Positions 55,958 to 64,000 of a stretch of 64,000 bases of DNA are shown here, in pieces. The position numbers were made by a program, and so were the translations under genes. This DNA comes from Bifidobacterium felsineum (GTDB lineage: Bacteria; Actinomycetota; Actinomycetes; Actinomycetales; Bifidobacteriaceae): NCBI RefSeq assembly GCF_002802915.1, contig NZ_PEBJ01000003.1:1-64000 (forward strand), given 5' to 3'. The number at the start of each line of letters is the position of its first letter. Positions within the stretch are counted from its first letter, which is position 1. Under the pieces are notes generated by a model. That model did no database searches. It had not been told where the DNA came from and worked only from the letters and a program-made list of their open reading frames with translations.

Positions 55958-57310
55958 TTACTTGACGGTGACGGTGTAGCCCTGCTGCTCGCCCTGCTCG
56001 GCCAGTTTCTTGCCGTAGTTCTCGAGCGCCTGTTCCAAGGTGATTTCGCCAGTGTAGGCCTTGGAGACCTCGTCACCGTAAGAGGACTGGGCGAACGGGT
56101 TGTACGGCAGGTACTGGAACTTTTCGGTCGGGCGCTGTGCCGCTTCGGAGAGCACCTCGTTCACGTTCTGGCCACCGAAGTAGTCGTTGGTCTTCTTGTT
56201 GGCTTCAGTGGTTGGATCGGTGAAGGAGTCGGAGGTGAGGATCTTCTTCAGGGACGGGAAGGTACCGGTATCGGCCATGACCTGGGCACCATCACCGTGG
56301 GTCATGTATTCGATGAACTTGTAGGCTGCGGCCTGGTTCTTGGAGAGCTTGACCACGGCGAGTGCGGAGCCGCCGTCTTCAGCGGAGACCTCCTGGCCTT
56401 CCTCCCACTGCGGCAGTTGGGCGACGCGCCAGTTGCCGGCCTGGTCAGGGGCGCCGGTCATCAGGTTGATCGGCATCCAGGCGCCGATGGTCAGGGATGC
56501 GATGGTACCGTCGTTGAGTTCGCGGTTCCAATCGTCGGACCAGTTCGGGGTCTTGGTGTCTACAAGGTCTTCGTCGATGAGCTTCTGGACGAACTTGATG
56601 TAGCGCTGCATGCCTTCGTCCTTGGTCATGTTGATGGTGATCTTCTCGCCATCGACCTTCCAAGGCTGGGCGCCGGCCTGCCAGATCTGTGCGGTGAACG
56701 GCTGGTAGTCGTTGGAGGTGCCGGCCAGGTTGGTGATGTAGGAACCGGTGGCGCGAATCTTCTTGGCTGCCTCGTAGTAGTCGTCCCAGGTCTTGATGGA
56801 TTCGCCGTCCACTCCGGCCTTGTCGAACACGGCCTTGTTGTAGAAGAACATTTCCGGGCCGGAATCAATCGGCAGTGCGTATGGCTTGCTGTTGTATTGG
56901 AGTTTGTTCCACGGGCCAGCTGCGAAGTCATCGGCGAGTTTGTCGGCACCGAATTCGCTCAGATCCACAAGACCGTCGGTGACGGCGAATTGAGTGACGG
57001 TCGGGTCTTCGAGCATCACGACGTCCGGAGCGCCATTGCCGGCTGCGATGGCGTTGGAAAGCGCAGTGGAGGTCTTCTCGGCGGTACCGGTGTTGTTGAA
57101 CTTCACGGTGATGCCGGGGTTGGCCTTTTCGAACTTGGCGATGATGTCCTTCATCGAATTGCCGGAATCCCAGCCCCAGAACACCAGTTCGGCCTTATCG
57201 GCGTCGCCCTTGTTGGCGTTGCCGTCACCGCTTCCGTTGCCGCAGGCCGCAAGGCCGACGAGAGTGGCGATTGCCGCTGTTGCCGCGATGGCCTTCTTGA
57301 CGTTACGCAT
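55958..57310 (-). CDS. Sugar ABC transporter substrate-binding lipoprotein
   Basis: About 450 residues. Signal peptide with lipobox LVGLAACGN, so a lipoprotein. ELVFWGWDSGNSMKDIIAKFEKANPGITVKF and the later EFMTHGDGAQVMADTG-type region (FIEYMTHGDGAQVMADTG) are typical of CUT1 family solute-binding proteins. GGAGGAG precedes the ATG. It is the first gene of the GH42 operon. The ligand is probably a galactoside oligosaccharide. Confidence 0.94.
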   Translation of the reverse strand: MRNVKKAIAATAAIATLVGLAACGNGSGDGNANKGDADKAELVFWGWDSGNSMKDIIAKFEKANPGITVKFNNTGTAEKTSTALSNAIAAGNGAPDVVMLEDPTVTQFAVTDGLVDLSEFGADKLADDFAAGPWNKLQYNSKPYALPIDSGPEMFFYNKAVFDKAGVDGESIKTWDDYYEAAKKIRATGSYITNLAGTSNDYQPFTAQIWQAGAQPWKVDGEKITINMTKDEGMQRYIKFVQKLIDEDLVDTKTPNWSDDWNRELNDGTIASLTIGAWMPINLMTGAPDQAGNWRVAQLPQWEEGQEVSAEDGGSALAVVKLSKNQAAAYKFIEYMTHGDGAQVMADTGTFPSLKKILTSDSFTDPTTEANKKTNDYFGGQNVNEVLSEAAQRPTEKFQYLPYNPFAQSSYGDEVSKAYTGEITLEQALENYGKKLAEQGEQQGYTVTVK

Positions 57311-57348
57311 GATGTGTCTCCTCCTACCCCATTGTTCGGGATGCTTCC

Positions 57349-57404
57349 TTGGTACACCTATGTACCAATACCCATGATGATACACCTGTGTACCAAAATG
57401 TCAA
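57349..57404 (-). promoter_or_regulatory. Galactoside operon promoter with two LacI-type operators
   Basis: Minus-strand -35 TTGACA (57399-57404) and -10 TATCAT (57377-57382) with a 16-bp spacer. Operator 1 at 57378-57395 reads TGGTACACAGGTGTATCA and overlaps the spacer and -10. Operator 2 at 57349-57368 is the perfect palindrome TTGGTACATAGGTGTACCAA (minus strand). The arrangement fits repression by the operon's LacI protein. Confidence 0.82.
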
Positions 57405-57479
57405 ACCGAGCGACACGCAGTAAATTTCCGCACATTATTCAGCAGGATATGAATCATATCCCGCGATTCACATCGAGAT

Positions 57480-58373
57480 CTATCGATACAACGGCAGCAC
57501 ACCGCGGCGCACTATTTCCGCCACGGTCGCCTCATCGGTGAGGTTCTCCCCCAACAGATTCGGCTTGCCTTTACCATGCCAGTCCGAACCACCGGTCACC
57601 AGTAGATGGAAACGCCGGCAAAGCCCCAGCAACCGTTCACGCTGTTCCGGCGGATTGCCACGATGCCACACTTCCAAGCCATCCAAGCCTTCATCCGCCA
57701 GCGCGGCGATCTGCTCATCGGACAGCAACCGGCGATTGCGACTCAAATCCGCGGCGTGCGCCACCAGAATCACGCCTCCGGCCTCTTTGATGGCAGCCAC
57801 CACTTCATGCGTGGTGGGAGAAGGAGTCGGAATATAGTACTTAGATGAGGCATTGACCGCATCGGCGAATGCCTCGGACCGATTCCGGTATACGCCGGCG
57901 CTCACCAGGGCATCGGCGATATGCGGCCGCCCGATCGTGGTTTTCCCGCCCTCCTTGACCTGGGCCAACACCGACTCCCAGGAAATCGGATAATCATGAG
58001 ACATCAGTTCAACCATCCGCTGCGTGCGGCGCAATCGGGCGGCTCTGGTCGAAGCGAACAAGTCGACGATGTGAGGGCTTTCAGGATCGTACTGGAATCC
58101 AAGCATATGCACCGAAACACCCTGGTCCGTGGCAGTGATCTCCGTGCCGCGCAGCAACGGCAATCCCACCGCGCGAGCCCCGGCCTCGGCGTCCGACCAA
58201 CCGGCCGTGGTGTCATGATCGGAAATGGCAACGCCTTTCAGCCCCTGCGCCTTGCATTGCTGAGCCAAAGCGGCAGGAGTCTCCGTACCATCGGAGAACA
58301 CGGTGTGGCAATGGATGTCCCACCCGGTTTTCGGCGGGGCCACAGGCATCTCATATCCAGTCATACGTTCCAT
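57480..58373 (-). CDS. PHP-domain metal-dependent phosphoesterase (TrpH-like)
   Basis: About 297 residues. GWDIHCHTVFSDGTETPAALAQQ and GVAISDHDTTAGW carry PHP metal ligands; HMLGFQYDP and VTGGSDWHGKGKP supply the rest. YciV/TrpH-like enzymes remove phosphate from 3',5'-nucleotides or nucleotide oligomers (RNase AM activity in E. coli). ATG at 58373 follows GAGGTTACG; a start at 58412 is unsupported. It lies upstream of, and is transcribed toward, the galactoside operon, separated by its promoter. Confidence 0.9.
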   Translation of the reverse strand: MERMTGYEMPVAPPKTGWDIHCHTVFSDGTETPAALAQQCKAQGLKGVAISDHDTTAGWSDAEAGARAVGLPLLRGTEITATDQGVSVHMLGFQYDPESPHIVDLFASTRAARLRRTQRMVELMSHDYPISWESVLAQVKEGGKTTIGRPHIADALVSAGVYRNRSEAFADAVNASSKYYIPTPSPTTHEVVAAIKEAGGVILVAHAADLSRNRRLLSDEQIAALADEGLDGLEVWHRGNPPEQRERLLGLCRRFHLLVTGGSDWHGKGKPNLLGENLTDEATVAEIVRRGVLPLYR

Positions 58374-58509
58374 CGTAACCTCATGCCCAGCATGCCTACG
58401 CCATAACCACATTCGAATATTGCGCTAACGGCTTGAGGCACCATGCTCGGCCAATTCTCCGGCCGGGGGCACGGCTATGGTGGAACACAATTGAACGTTA
58501 GGGGGAATC

Positions 58510-59205
58510 ATGACTCGTAATGCCACAAACGACCAAGACCAAGCAGCTGCAGCGAACAGCGGCACCACGTCCGCGCCACTTACCGGCTGGCGTCATAGTG
58601 CCACGTGGACGTATCTGATCATGCTGCTTGCCTCTGTGGTGGCGCTCGGCACGTCGTTCATCCTGTCGGCGGAAACCTTGCAGTTGGCCCGCCATCCCGA
58701 TGCGCAGCTCGGCTGCGATGTGAATTCCGTGATTTCCTGCACCACTGTGGCACAATCCTGGCAGGCTGAGATCATAAAATTCGGTGGGTTGAGCTACCCG
58801 AACGCATTCTTCGGCATCGCCGCGGAATCAGTGTTCGTGACCATTGCAGTGATTGGCCTGACCCGCGTACGGGTACCACGTTGGTTCGCCGCCTGCACCT
58901 GGTTCGGCGGTCTGGCGGCACTCGCCTATTCATACTGGCTGAGCACGCAGTCCTTGTTCGTGATTCATGCATTGTGCCCATGGTGCCTGACGCTGATGTT
59001 CTCCACCACCATCCAGTTCATGGCGCTGAGCCATGCCACCGTGGCGGTGCAGGCGCTGCCCAGTAGCAAGGCAACCGGTGAGATTCCGGCGGGACTTAAC
59101 AAGTACTATCGTCTCAATTTCGATTTGATGATTGATGTGCTGTGGATTGTGGCCATTGTGGCACTGATTTTCGTCACCGAAGGTGCCGCGCTGTTCGCCG
59201 CATGA
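58510..59205 (+). CDS. Vitamin K epoxide reductase family protein (VKOR, DsbB-like)
   Basis: 231 residues with four to five membrane helices. Loop cysteines Cys69 and Cys77 (LGCDVNSVISC) and the active CPWC (Cys156, Cys159) are conserved. Actinobacterial VKORs reoxidise DsbA-like thiol oxidases using quinone. No DsbA gene is next to it. GGGGGAAUC precedes the ATG. A strong terminator follows. Confidence 0.93.
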   Translation: MTRNATNDQDQAAAANSGTTSAPLTGWRHSATWTYLIMLLASVVALGTSFILSAETLQLARHPDAQLGCDVNSVISCTTVAQSWQAEIIKFGGLSYPNAFFGIAAESVFVTIAVIGLTRVRVPRWFAACTWFGGLAALAYSYWLSTQSLFVIHALCPWCLTLMFSTTIQFMALSHATVAVQALPSSKATGEIPAGLNKYYRLNFDLMIDVLWIVAIVALIFVTEGAALFAA

Positions 59206-59250
59206 TCGCAGCAAACCAATATTGAATCGATAACCATATCGACATATGCC

Positions 59251-59280
59251 AAGGGCTCCCTTCGTTGGAAGGGAGCCCTT
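59251..59280. terminator. Bidirectional terminator between VKOR and dapF
   Basis: Perfect 13-bp stem AAGGGCTCCCTTC / GAAGGGAGCCCTT with GTTG loop between convergent genes; weak T content on both sides. Confidence 0.8.
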
Positions 59281-59304
59281 CATCTGTGCGCTGTTTCTCG
59301 CCGG

Positions 59305-60198
59305 CTACAACAGCGTGATATCAGCCACGAGCGTGGCGGCACCAGTGAGTTTCACATCCTCATCGGTCACATCCACACGCAGCGTGCCACCGCGCACGGT
59401 GATGTCCCAATGGCTGATGCCGGTCTTGGCCCGCAGCACGATGCCCGTGGCGCATAGGCCGGTGCCGCAAGACAGCGTTTCGCCACAGCCGCGCTCATTG
59501 ACGCGCATGGTAGCTTCGCCGGTGCCAGCGGCCTCGTCGATATCGTCGACGCGCACGAATTCCACGTTTTGATCGGATTCGATTTCCGGGCTCACCACCG
59601 GCTTGGTCACCAAATCGAGGTCTTCCACCACCGGCAGGGAAGCGAATGCGTCTTCGATTACCGCCACCACATGAGGGTTGCCCATGTCGATGAACGTACC
59701 GCGAGCGGAGCCGGCAGTGCCGGGAATGGTCACTTCATAGGCATCCAGTTCACCAATCTTCCATGCGCCCATCTCCACCTGGAACACGTCAGCGCCATAC
59801 GGCTTCATATTGCCGCGCGGGGTGAGGATCTTCACACCGGCACGCGTACCCAAACGGAACGGCTCGGTGGAATCCGCCACACCTTCACGCTGAGCGAACA
59901 GGGTGATGGCGCGCGTACCATTGCCGCACATCTCCGCCAACGATCCATCGGCATTGCGGTAGTCCATGAACCAGCGTGCGCCGCCGGCCAGCATCTGCGC
60001 GATCTGGTCATCACTTAAATCAGAAACGAAATCAGGGCGGGTCAGGCGAATCAGGCCGTCAGCGCCGATGCCGAAATGCCGATCGCACAGGAACCTCACC
60101 TCATCCGCGGTGGGCTCATATTGGCCGGAACGGTCTAAATAGACGACGAAATCGTTGCCGGTACCGTGTGCTTTGGTTACTTGTTTCGGAAGGCTCAT
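59305..60198 (-). CDS. dapF: Diaminopimelate epimerase
   Basis: About 297 residues. It converts LL- to meso-diaminopimelate for lysine and, where used, peptidoglycan. Catalytic cysteines are in AEMCGNGTRA (about Cys91) and GETLSCGTGLCA. KAHGTGNDFVVY opens the fold. Start at 60198 (AAGG upstream); a GTG at 60228 is possible. Bifidobacteria often have Orn or Lys in the wall, so lysine synthesis may be the main purpose. Confidence 0.95.
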   Translation of the reverse strand: MSLPKQVTKAHGTGNDFVVYLDRSGQYEPTADEVRFLCDRHFGIGADGLIRLTRPDFVSDLSDDQIAQMLAGGARWFMDYRNADGSLAEMCGNGTRAITLFAQREGVADSTEPFRLGTRAGVKILTPRGNMKPYGADVFQVEMGAWKIGELDAYEVTIPGTAGSARGTFIDMGNPHVVAVIEDAFASLPVVEDLDLVTKPVVSPEIESDQNVEFVRVDDIDEAAGTGEATMRVNERGCGETLSCGTGLCATGIVLRAKTGISHWDITVRGGTLRVDVTDEDVKLTGAATLVADITLL

Positions 60199-60249
60199 GC
60201 CTTGTAAGAGTACTCTAGTAATCGACACAACAACAGGGAGGAATCAGGC

Positions 60250-61044
60250 ATGAGTTCAACTGCGCCGATCGGCGTGTTCGATTCTGGTCTTGGCGGCATC
60301 TCCGTGGCCCGGCAAATCGCCAGGGATCTGCCAGCCGAGCACGTGTTGTACTTCGGCGATTCCGCCAATGCCCCGTATGGCATCAAGACGCCTGAGCAGG
60401 TCAAGTCGCTAAGCTTTGCGATTGTCGAACGCTTTGTCGATCAAGGTGCCAAAGCAGTGGTAATCGCTTGTAATACCGCCACTTCCGCGGCTGTGAACGA
60501 CTTGCGCGAACACTATGACATTCCGATCATCGGTATGGAGCCAGCCCTGAAAGTGGCATGCGATCGCGGCGATGTGCCATCCGATCCGCATCATATTCCG
60601 CAACGGGTGATTGTGGCAGCCACTCCCCTGACCCTGCGTGAACGGAAATTCGCGAAATTGATGGAGCGCTTCGACTCGGATAATGAGATTTACAAGGAGC
60701 CATGCCCTGATTTGGTGGAAATCGTGGAATCCGGTCAGCTTGGCAATCATCAGTTGGTGATGGATACGCTGCATCGCTATTTTGATCAATATGATTTGAA
60801 CCGCATTGACTCTGTGGTGCTGGGCTGCACGCATTTCGTGTTCTATCGTGATTACTTCCGCGAGCTATTGCCCGAACGTGCGGCCATCATCGACGGCAAT
60901 GAGGGCACGGTACGGCATTTGCGTGTGGTGCTGGAATCTTTGGGCAAATTGGCACCGGAAGGCGCAACCGGCAGCGTGGAGCTTTCCAATTCCGACCCCT
61001 CCGAGCGCATTGCCACGCTTTCCCACGAATTGCTGAATCGTTAA
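60250..61044 (+). CDS. murI: Glutamate racemase
   Basis: 264 residues. It supplies D-glutamate for peptidoglycan. Catalytic Cys74 (ACNTATSAA) and Cys193 (LGCTHF) plus [15 protein letters not shown] are conserved. GGGAGGAATCAGGC precedes the ATG. It is divergent from dapF, with about 50 bp between. Confidence 0.97.
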   Translation: MSSTAPIGVFDSGLGGISVARQIARDLPAEHVLYFGDSANAPYGIKTPEQVKSLSFAIVERFVDQGAKAVVIACNTATSAAVNDLREHYDIPIIGMEPALKVACDRGDVPSDPHHIPQRVIVAATPLTLRERKFAKLMERFDSDNEIYKEPCPDLVEIVESGQLGNHQLVMDTLHRYFDQYDLNRIDSVVLGCTHFVFYRDYFRELLPERAAIIDGNEGTVRHLRVVLESLGKLAPEGATGSVELSNSDPSERIATLSHELLNR

Positions 61045-61069
61045 GAGAAGTTACTACAGAAGGATTCTT

Positions 61070-61918
61070 ATGGTATACAAAACTGCAATGATTGATGTGG
61101 GTGGCGGATTCCGAGCGATTTTTGGCTGCGGTGTGATGGATCGCATGCTTGAGGACGGCATAGACGTGGATATGTGCTATGGCGTTTCCGCCGGTGCAGC
61201 CAACATGACCTCATTCATCGCCCGCCAGCATGGCCGCAATCATACGTTCTACACGAAGTATGCGTTCCGCAAGGAATACGCCAGCGCGGAAAGCTTCTTC
61301 AAGAACCACAACTTCGCCAATTTGGATTACATCTACGGCACGTTGAGCAATCATGACGGCGAGTATCCGGTGGATTTCGAAGCATTCGAGGCCAATCCCA
61401 CCGGATTCACCGTAATAGCCTGCAATGCCGAGGACGGCTCGGCGAAGTACTTCGATAAGTCCCGCATCCGTTTTGACGATTTCGATATCGTCAAGGCCTC
61501 GTCTGCCGTTCCGGTTGCATGCGAACCATATATGGTGGATGGCGTGCCGTACTTTGATGGCGGCATCGCCGACCCGGTACCGGTGCAGAAGGCATTGGAC
61601 GACGGCTACGAGCGCGTGATCCTGATCCTTTCCCGCTTGCGCGATGAGGTTCGTCAACAGCGCAAGGATTTGCCACCGGCCCGCATTCTTGAACGTTCGT
61701 ACCCGGCTGCAGCCGAGCGCTTACGTGAACGTTATAAGACCTATAACGATGAGATCGAACTTGCCAAGCGGTATGAAGAAGAGGGCAAGGTTTTGATTCT
61801 TGCTCCCGAAGATCTCTATGGCCTTAATACCCTGAAAAAGAACTTCGAGGGCCTGGAGATGATGTATCGCAAGGGATACGCCGCCGCCGAGGCTATCCCG
61901 AAATTCCTCAACAAATAG
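61070..61918 (+). CDS. Patatin-like phospholipase (RssA-type)
   Basis: 282 residues. Anion-hole segment DVGGGFRAIFGCGVMDRM, nucleophile Ser40 in GVSAGAAN, and Asp163 in DGGIADPVPV make the Ser-Asp dyad. It likely hydrolyses acyl esters in lipids. It lies 25 bp after murI and is probably co-transcribed. AGAAGGATTCTT precedes the ATG. Confidence 0.92.
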   Translation: MVYKTAMIDVGGGFRAIFGCGVMDRMLEDGIDVDMCYGVSAGAANMTSFIARQHGRNHTFYTKYAFRKEYASAESFFKNHNFANLDYIYGTLSNHDGEYPVDFEAFEANPTGFTVIACNAEDGSAKYFDKSRIRFDDFDIVKASSAVPVACEPYMVDGVPYFDGGIADPVPVQKALDDGYERVILILSRLRDEVRQQRKDLPPARILERSYPAAAERLRERYKTYNDEIELAKRYEEEGKVLILAPEDLYGLNTLKKNFEGLEMMYRKGYAAAEAIPKFLNK

Positions 61919-61934
61919 AAGAAACTTTCCATCC

Positions 61935-62043
61935 TGACTGTAGGTTTTTGAACTTTGACTGTAGGTTTTTAAACGAATTACGTTCGATATCCTACAGTCA
62001 GTGTTCAATACCCTACAGTTAAAGTTTAAAAACCTACAGTCAG
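61935..62043. repeat. Phased repeat element, copy B (same geometry as copy A)
   Basis: Forward units ACTGTAGGTTTTTGAAC at 61937 and ACTGTAGGTTTTTAAAC at 61958 (21 bp apart). Inverted CCTACAG units at 61991, 62012 and 62033 (21 bp apart). The centre gap is 32 bp, identical to copy A. It lies between the convergent patatin and SPFH genes. Unlike copy A it overlaps no stop codon. Confidence 0.85.
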
Positions 62044-62083
62044 CGGGGATAAGCACATGGGTGGGGTGGGAAACCGTCTGAGG

Positions 62084-63001
62084 TCACTTGGTCTCGGAAG
62101 CGGTGAGCATGGCCTTGGTGACCTGCTCATAGAGATCCTGATAACCTCCCGGCGTAGAGGCCGGCAGCACCACAGTCTTGGCATTGCTGGATTCGGACAG
62201 TGAGCGCATCACATCAAGATACTGGTTGAACAGCACCACATTGTTCACATCGTTGATGTTCATGCCCACGGCCTGCAGGCTCTTAATCTGATCGACGATA
62301 CCGTTGGCGATTTCGCGACGGTAGTTGGCCTGACCTTCACCCTGAAGACGTGTCTTCTCGGCTTCTGCAGCAGCCTGGGTTTCGATCTGAATACGCTGTG
62401 CTTCGGCACGCTGACGGGTGGCTTCCTTTTCACGCTGGGCCGCGTTGATGGAGTCCATCGCGTTCTTGACCTGCGGGCTAGGATCGATGGCGGTGATCAG
62501 GGTCTTGACCACGGTGAAGCCGAAGCGGCTCATCTCATTGCCCACGGTTTTCTGCACGTCGGAGGCCACATCATCCTTGCGGGCGAAGGCATCGTCCAGA
62601 CTCAGGGCCGGAATGGCGGAACGCAGGGCGTCCTCCATGTAGCTCCTCAGCTGGCCGGCCGGATCACGCAGCTCGTAATATGCGGTGGCCACATCATTCG
62701 GATTCACACGGAACTGGGTGGAGGCCACGACGGTGACGAACACGTTATCCAACGTCTTGGTTTCCAATTGCACGTTCAACTGGTTCACACGCATGTTCGT
62801 TTTCATGGCGATACGGTCCACGAATGGGATACGCATATGGATACCGGCGAACTGCACCTTCAGAAACTTGCCGAATCGTTCGATGATGTATGCCTGCTGT
62901 TGTGGCACGACGAAAATCGCGGCGAACAGCAGCAGAATAATAATGATCAGCAAAATCAGCAGCAACAGCATGGTTCCTCCCAACATGGCTGCAATGGTCA
63001 T
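62084..63001 (-). CDS. SPFH/stomatin-like membrane protein
   Basis: About 305 residues. A single N-terminal membrane helix of Leu/Ile is followed by AIFVVPQQQAYIIERFGKFLKV and the SPFH domain (RMRVNQLNVQLETKTLDNVFV region). A coiled coil (QREKEATRQRAEAQRIQIETQ) leads to YRREIANGIVDQIKS. Similar to QmcA/stomatin, which form large membrane-microdomain assemblies. Start at 63001 with GGGGGC upstream; 63064 is unsupported. No NfeD partner is adjacent. Confidence 0.94.
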   Translation of the reverse strand: MTIAAMLGGTMLLLLILLIIIILLLFAAIFVVPQQQAYIIERFGKFLKVQFAGIHMRIPFVDRIAMKTNMRVNQLNVQLETKTLDNVFVTVVASTQFRVNPNDVATAYYELRDPAGQLRSYMEDALRSAIPALSLDDAFARKDDVASDVQKTVGNEMSRFGFTVVKTLITAIDPSPQVKNAMDSINAAQREKEATRQRAEAQRIQIETQAAAEAEKTRLQGEGQANYRREIANGIVDQIKSLQAVGMNINDVNNVVLFNQYLDVMRSLSESSNAKTVVLPASTPGGYQDLYEQVTKAMLTASETK

Positions 63002-63109
63002 TGAAGCCCCCTTTCCAAGGGCTAAGCACGGCATATCGTTGTGCCGTGACCCAACAACTTCCATGCTACCAGTGTGAGGATCGGAATCGAAGGACCTGGA
63101 ATATAAGTC

Positions 63110-64000
63110 TCACCGCGTTGCATGTGCTTCATGTGCGTTCCGCAGCCGTTCCAGCGCACGCTGAGCCAATGTGGCCAGCAAATCAGCGCCATCGGCGATG
63201 GCATCGGTTTTCGCAAAGAATGTGGGCCCATGCATCGGCCGATCACCATTACCGACGCCGAGATGGACGAAAGCGCCAGGCGCTTGGGCGAGATAGTATG
63301 AGAAATCCTCTCCACCAAGTGAAGGCGCGGATGGCTTGACGTCGAAGCCGAGGTCCGCAGCGGTATCCGATGCCAATTGCACCCAATCCGCATCGTTAAT
63401 CACCGAGGGCGAGCCATACTCCCATTCGAAATCGCCGATTACACCGTAAGCCGCACTGATGCCCGCAACCAGCGACGCGATCCGATCATGGATGATGGTG
63501 CGATCCTCGGGATATGCGGTACGTGCTGTGCCCTGCAGAAAAGCGGTGTCCGGCACCACATTCCAGGTATTGCCCGCTTCGATATTGGTGACAGTCACCA
63601 CGCGCGGATGAACCGGATCCACATCCTGCCCACTGATTGACTGAATACCGTCTACCAGGGCGGCTGCCACACGAATGGGATTCGCGCCACCGTTCGGACG
63701 AGCGGCATGCGTACCACGACCGTGCACGGTGATGCGGAATTTATCCACGGCGCCACTGTCCGGCCCGGCTGAAATCAGCGCGGTGCCAGGCTCACCGGCA
63801 TTCGTGTCATGGGTGCCGAAAAAGGCTTCGACATCATCCAATGCACCTGTGTTGAGAATCGTCACGGCACCGGTCGGCGTCTCTTTGGTCGCAGCCACTT
63901 CCTCAGCCGGCTGGAAGATGACCTTGACTTCGCCGGCGAAATCACGGCGGCGCTCATGCAGCAAGATCGCTGCACCCAACGCCACCGTAAGGTTGTAATC
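63110..64000 (-). CDS. M20 family amidohydrolase (partial, N-terminus beyond window)
   Basis: The reading frame runs off the right edge, so only about 297 C-terminal residues are seen. FQPAEEVAATKETPTGAV has the metal-binding Glu pair of M20D enzymes. TVHGRGTHAARPNGGANPI is the dimerisation region. SLGGEDFSYYLAQAPGAFVHLGVG carries the last metal-ligand region. It is probably an N-acyl-L-amino acid amidohydrolase or IAA-amino acid hydrolase type enzyme. Confidence 0.92.
   Translation of the reverse strand, partial: DYNLTVALGAAILLHERRRDFAGEVKVIFQPAEEVAATKETPTGAVTILNTGALDDVEAFFGTHDTNAGEPGTALISAGPDSGAVDKFRITVHGRGTHAARPNGGANPIRVAAALVDGIQSISGQDVDPVHPRVVTVTNIEAGNTWNVVPDTAFLQGTARTAYPEDRTIIHDRIASLVAGISAAYGVIGDFEWEYGSPSVINDADWVQLASDTAADLGFDVKPSAPSLGGEDFSYYLAQAPGAFVHLGVGNGDRPMHGPTFFAKTDAIADGADLLATLAQRALERLRNAHEAHATR

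Overview
The window looks like chromosomal DNA of a Bifidobacterium, probably near the B. longum / B. breve group. The evidence is high GC content, an actinobacterial division cluster (ftsZ, sepF, yggT, DivIVA), a translationally fused ThiE-ThiC, a membrane-anchored serpin, LacI-controlled GH32 and GH42 glycosidase loci, and an actinobacterial housekeeping block (Lon-like PDZ protease, DUF2342 protein, UvrD-like helicase, DUF3107). I saw no transposase, integrase, phage module or CRISPR-Cas locus.

Layout. 1-472 holds no convincing gene; on the minus strand it resembles the promoter and leader of an rRNA operon lying to the left. 473-3866 (minus) encodes a GNAT acetyltransferase, oleate hydratase and an aldo/keto reductase. 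3949-14520 (minus) is a housekeeping and division block: DUF4186, dnaE, rluD, lspA, DivIVA, yggT, sepF, ftsZ, dusB. It is followed by glyS and pepC. 17865-22931 (plus) is a thiamine operon behind a TPP riboswitch: thiM, thiE-thiC, thiD and a thiamine-binding protein. 23057-29349 (plus) holds an MFS transporter behind a highly structured leader, a small membrane protein, a serpin, a LacI regulator and a GH32 fructosidase with tandem operators in its promoter. 29389-29625 is a periodic hairpin array. 29649-31809 is a structured leader followed by an NMT1/ThiY-like binding protein and a permease with no ATPase gene beside them. 32081-43216 (minus) holds uppS, recO, a giant TPR membrane protein, a membrane alpha/beta hydrolase, ispG, dxr and a multi-repeat DivIVA-like protein, then tRNA-Val and DUF3052. 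44174-50577 is the conserved actinobacterial block with several degenerate enzymes. 50658-57310 (minus) is a five-gene galactoside operon: binding protein, two permeases, GH42 beta-galactosidase, LacI. The right end carries a PHP phosphoesterase, VKOR, dapF, murI, a patatin, an SPFH protein and a truncated M20 amidohydrolase.

How the genes connect. The thi operon makes and couples the thiazole and pyrimidine halves of thiamine, and the ThiY/ThiX pair may import a pyrimidine precursor. uppS, ispG and dxr serve isoprenoid and undecaprenyl phosphate supply; murI and dapF serve peptidoglycan. The GH32 and GH42 loci are typical of a gut saccharolytic organism.

The most unusual signals are non-coding. 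(1) Two elements 54 kb apart (7971-8080 and 61935-62043) share exactly the same geometry: two forward and three inverted copies of a CTGTAGG-type motif phased at 21 bp. (2) A hairpin array at 29391-29625 repeats every 52 bp (27-nt palindrome plus 25-nt unique spacer), and its arms show compensatory changes. (3) Two strongly structured 5' leaders, upstream of the MFS gene and of the ThiY-like gene, do not match riboswitch classes I recognise. (4) A perfect 27-bp inverted repeat encloses a 70-nt loop at 31831-31954.
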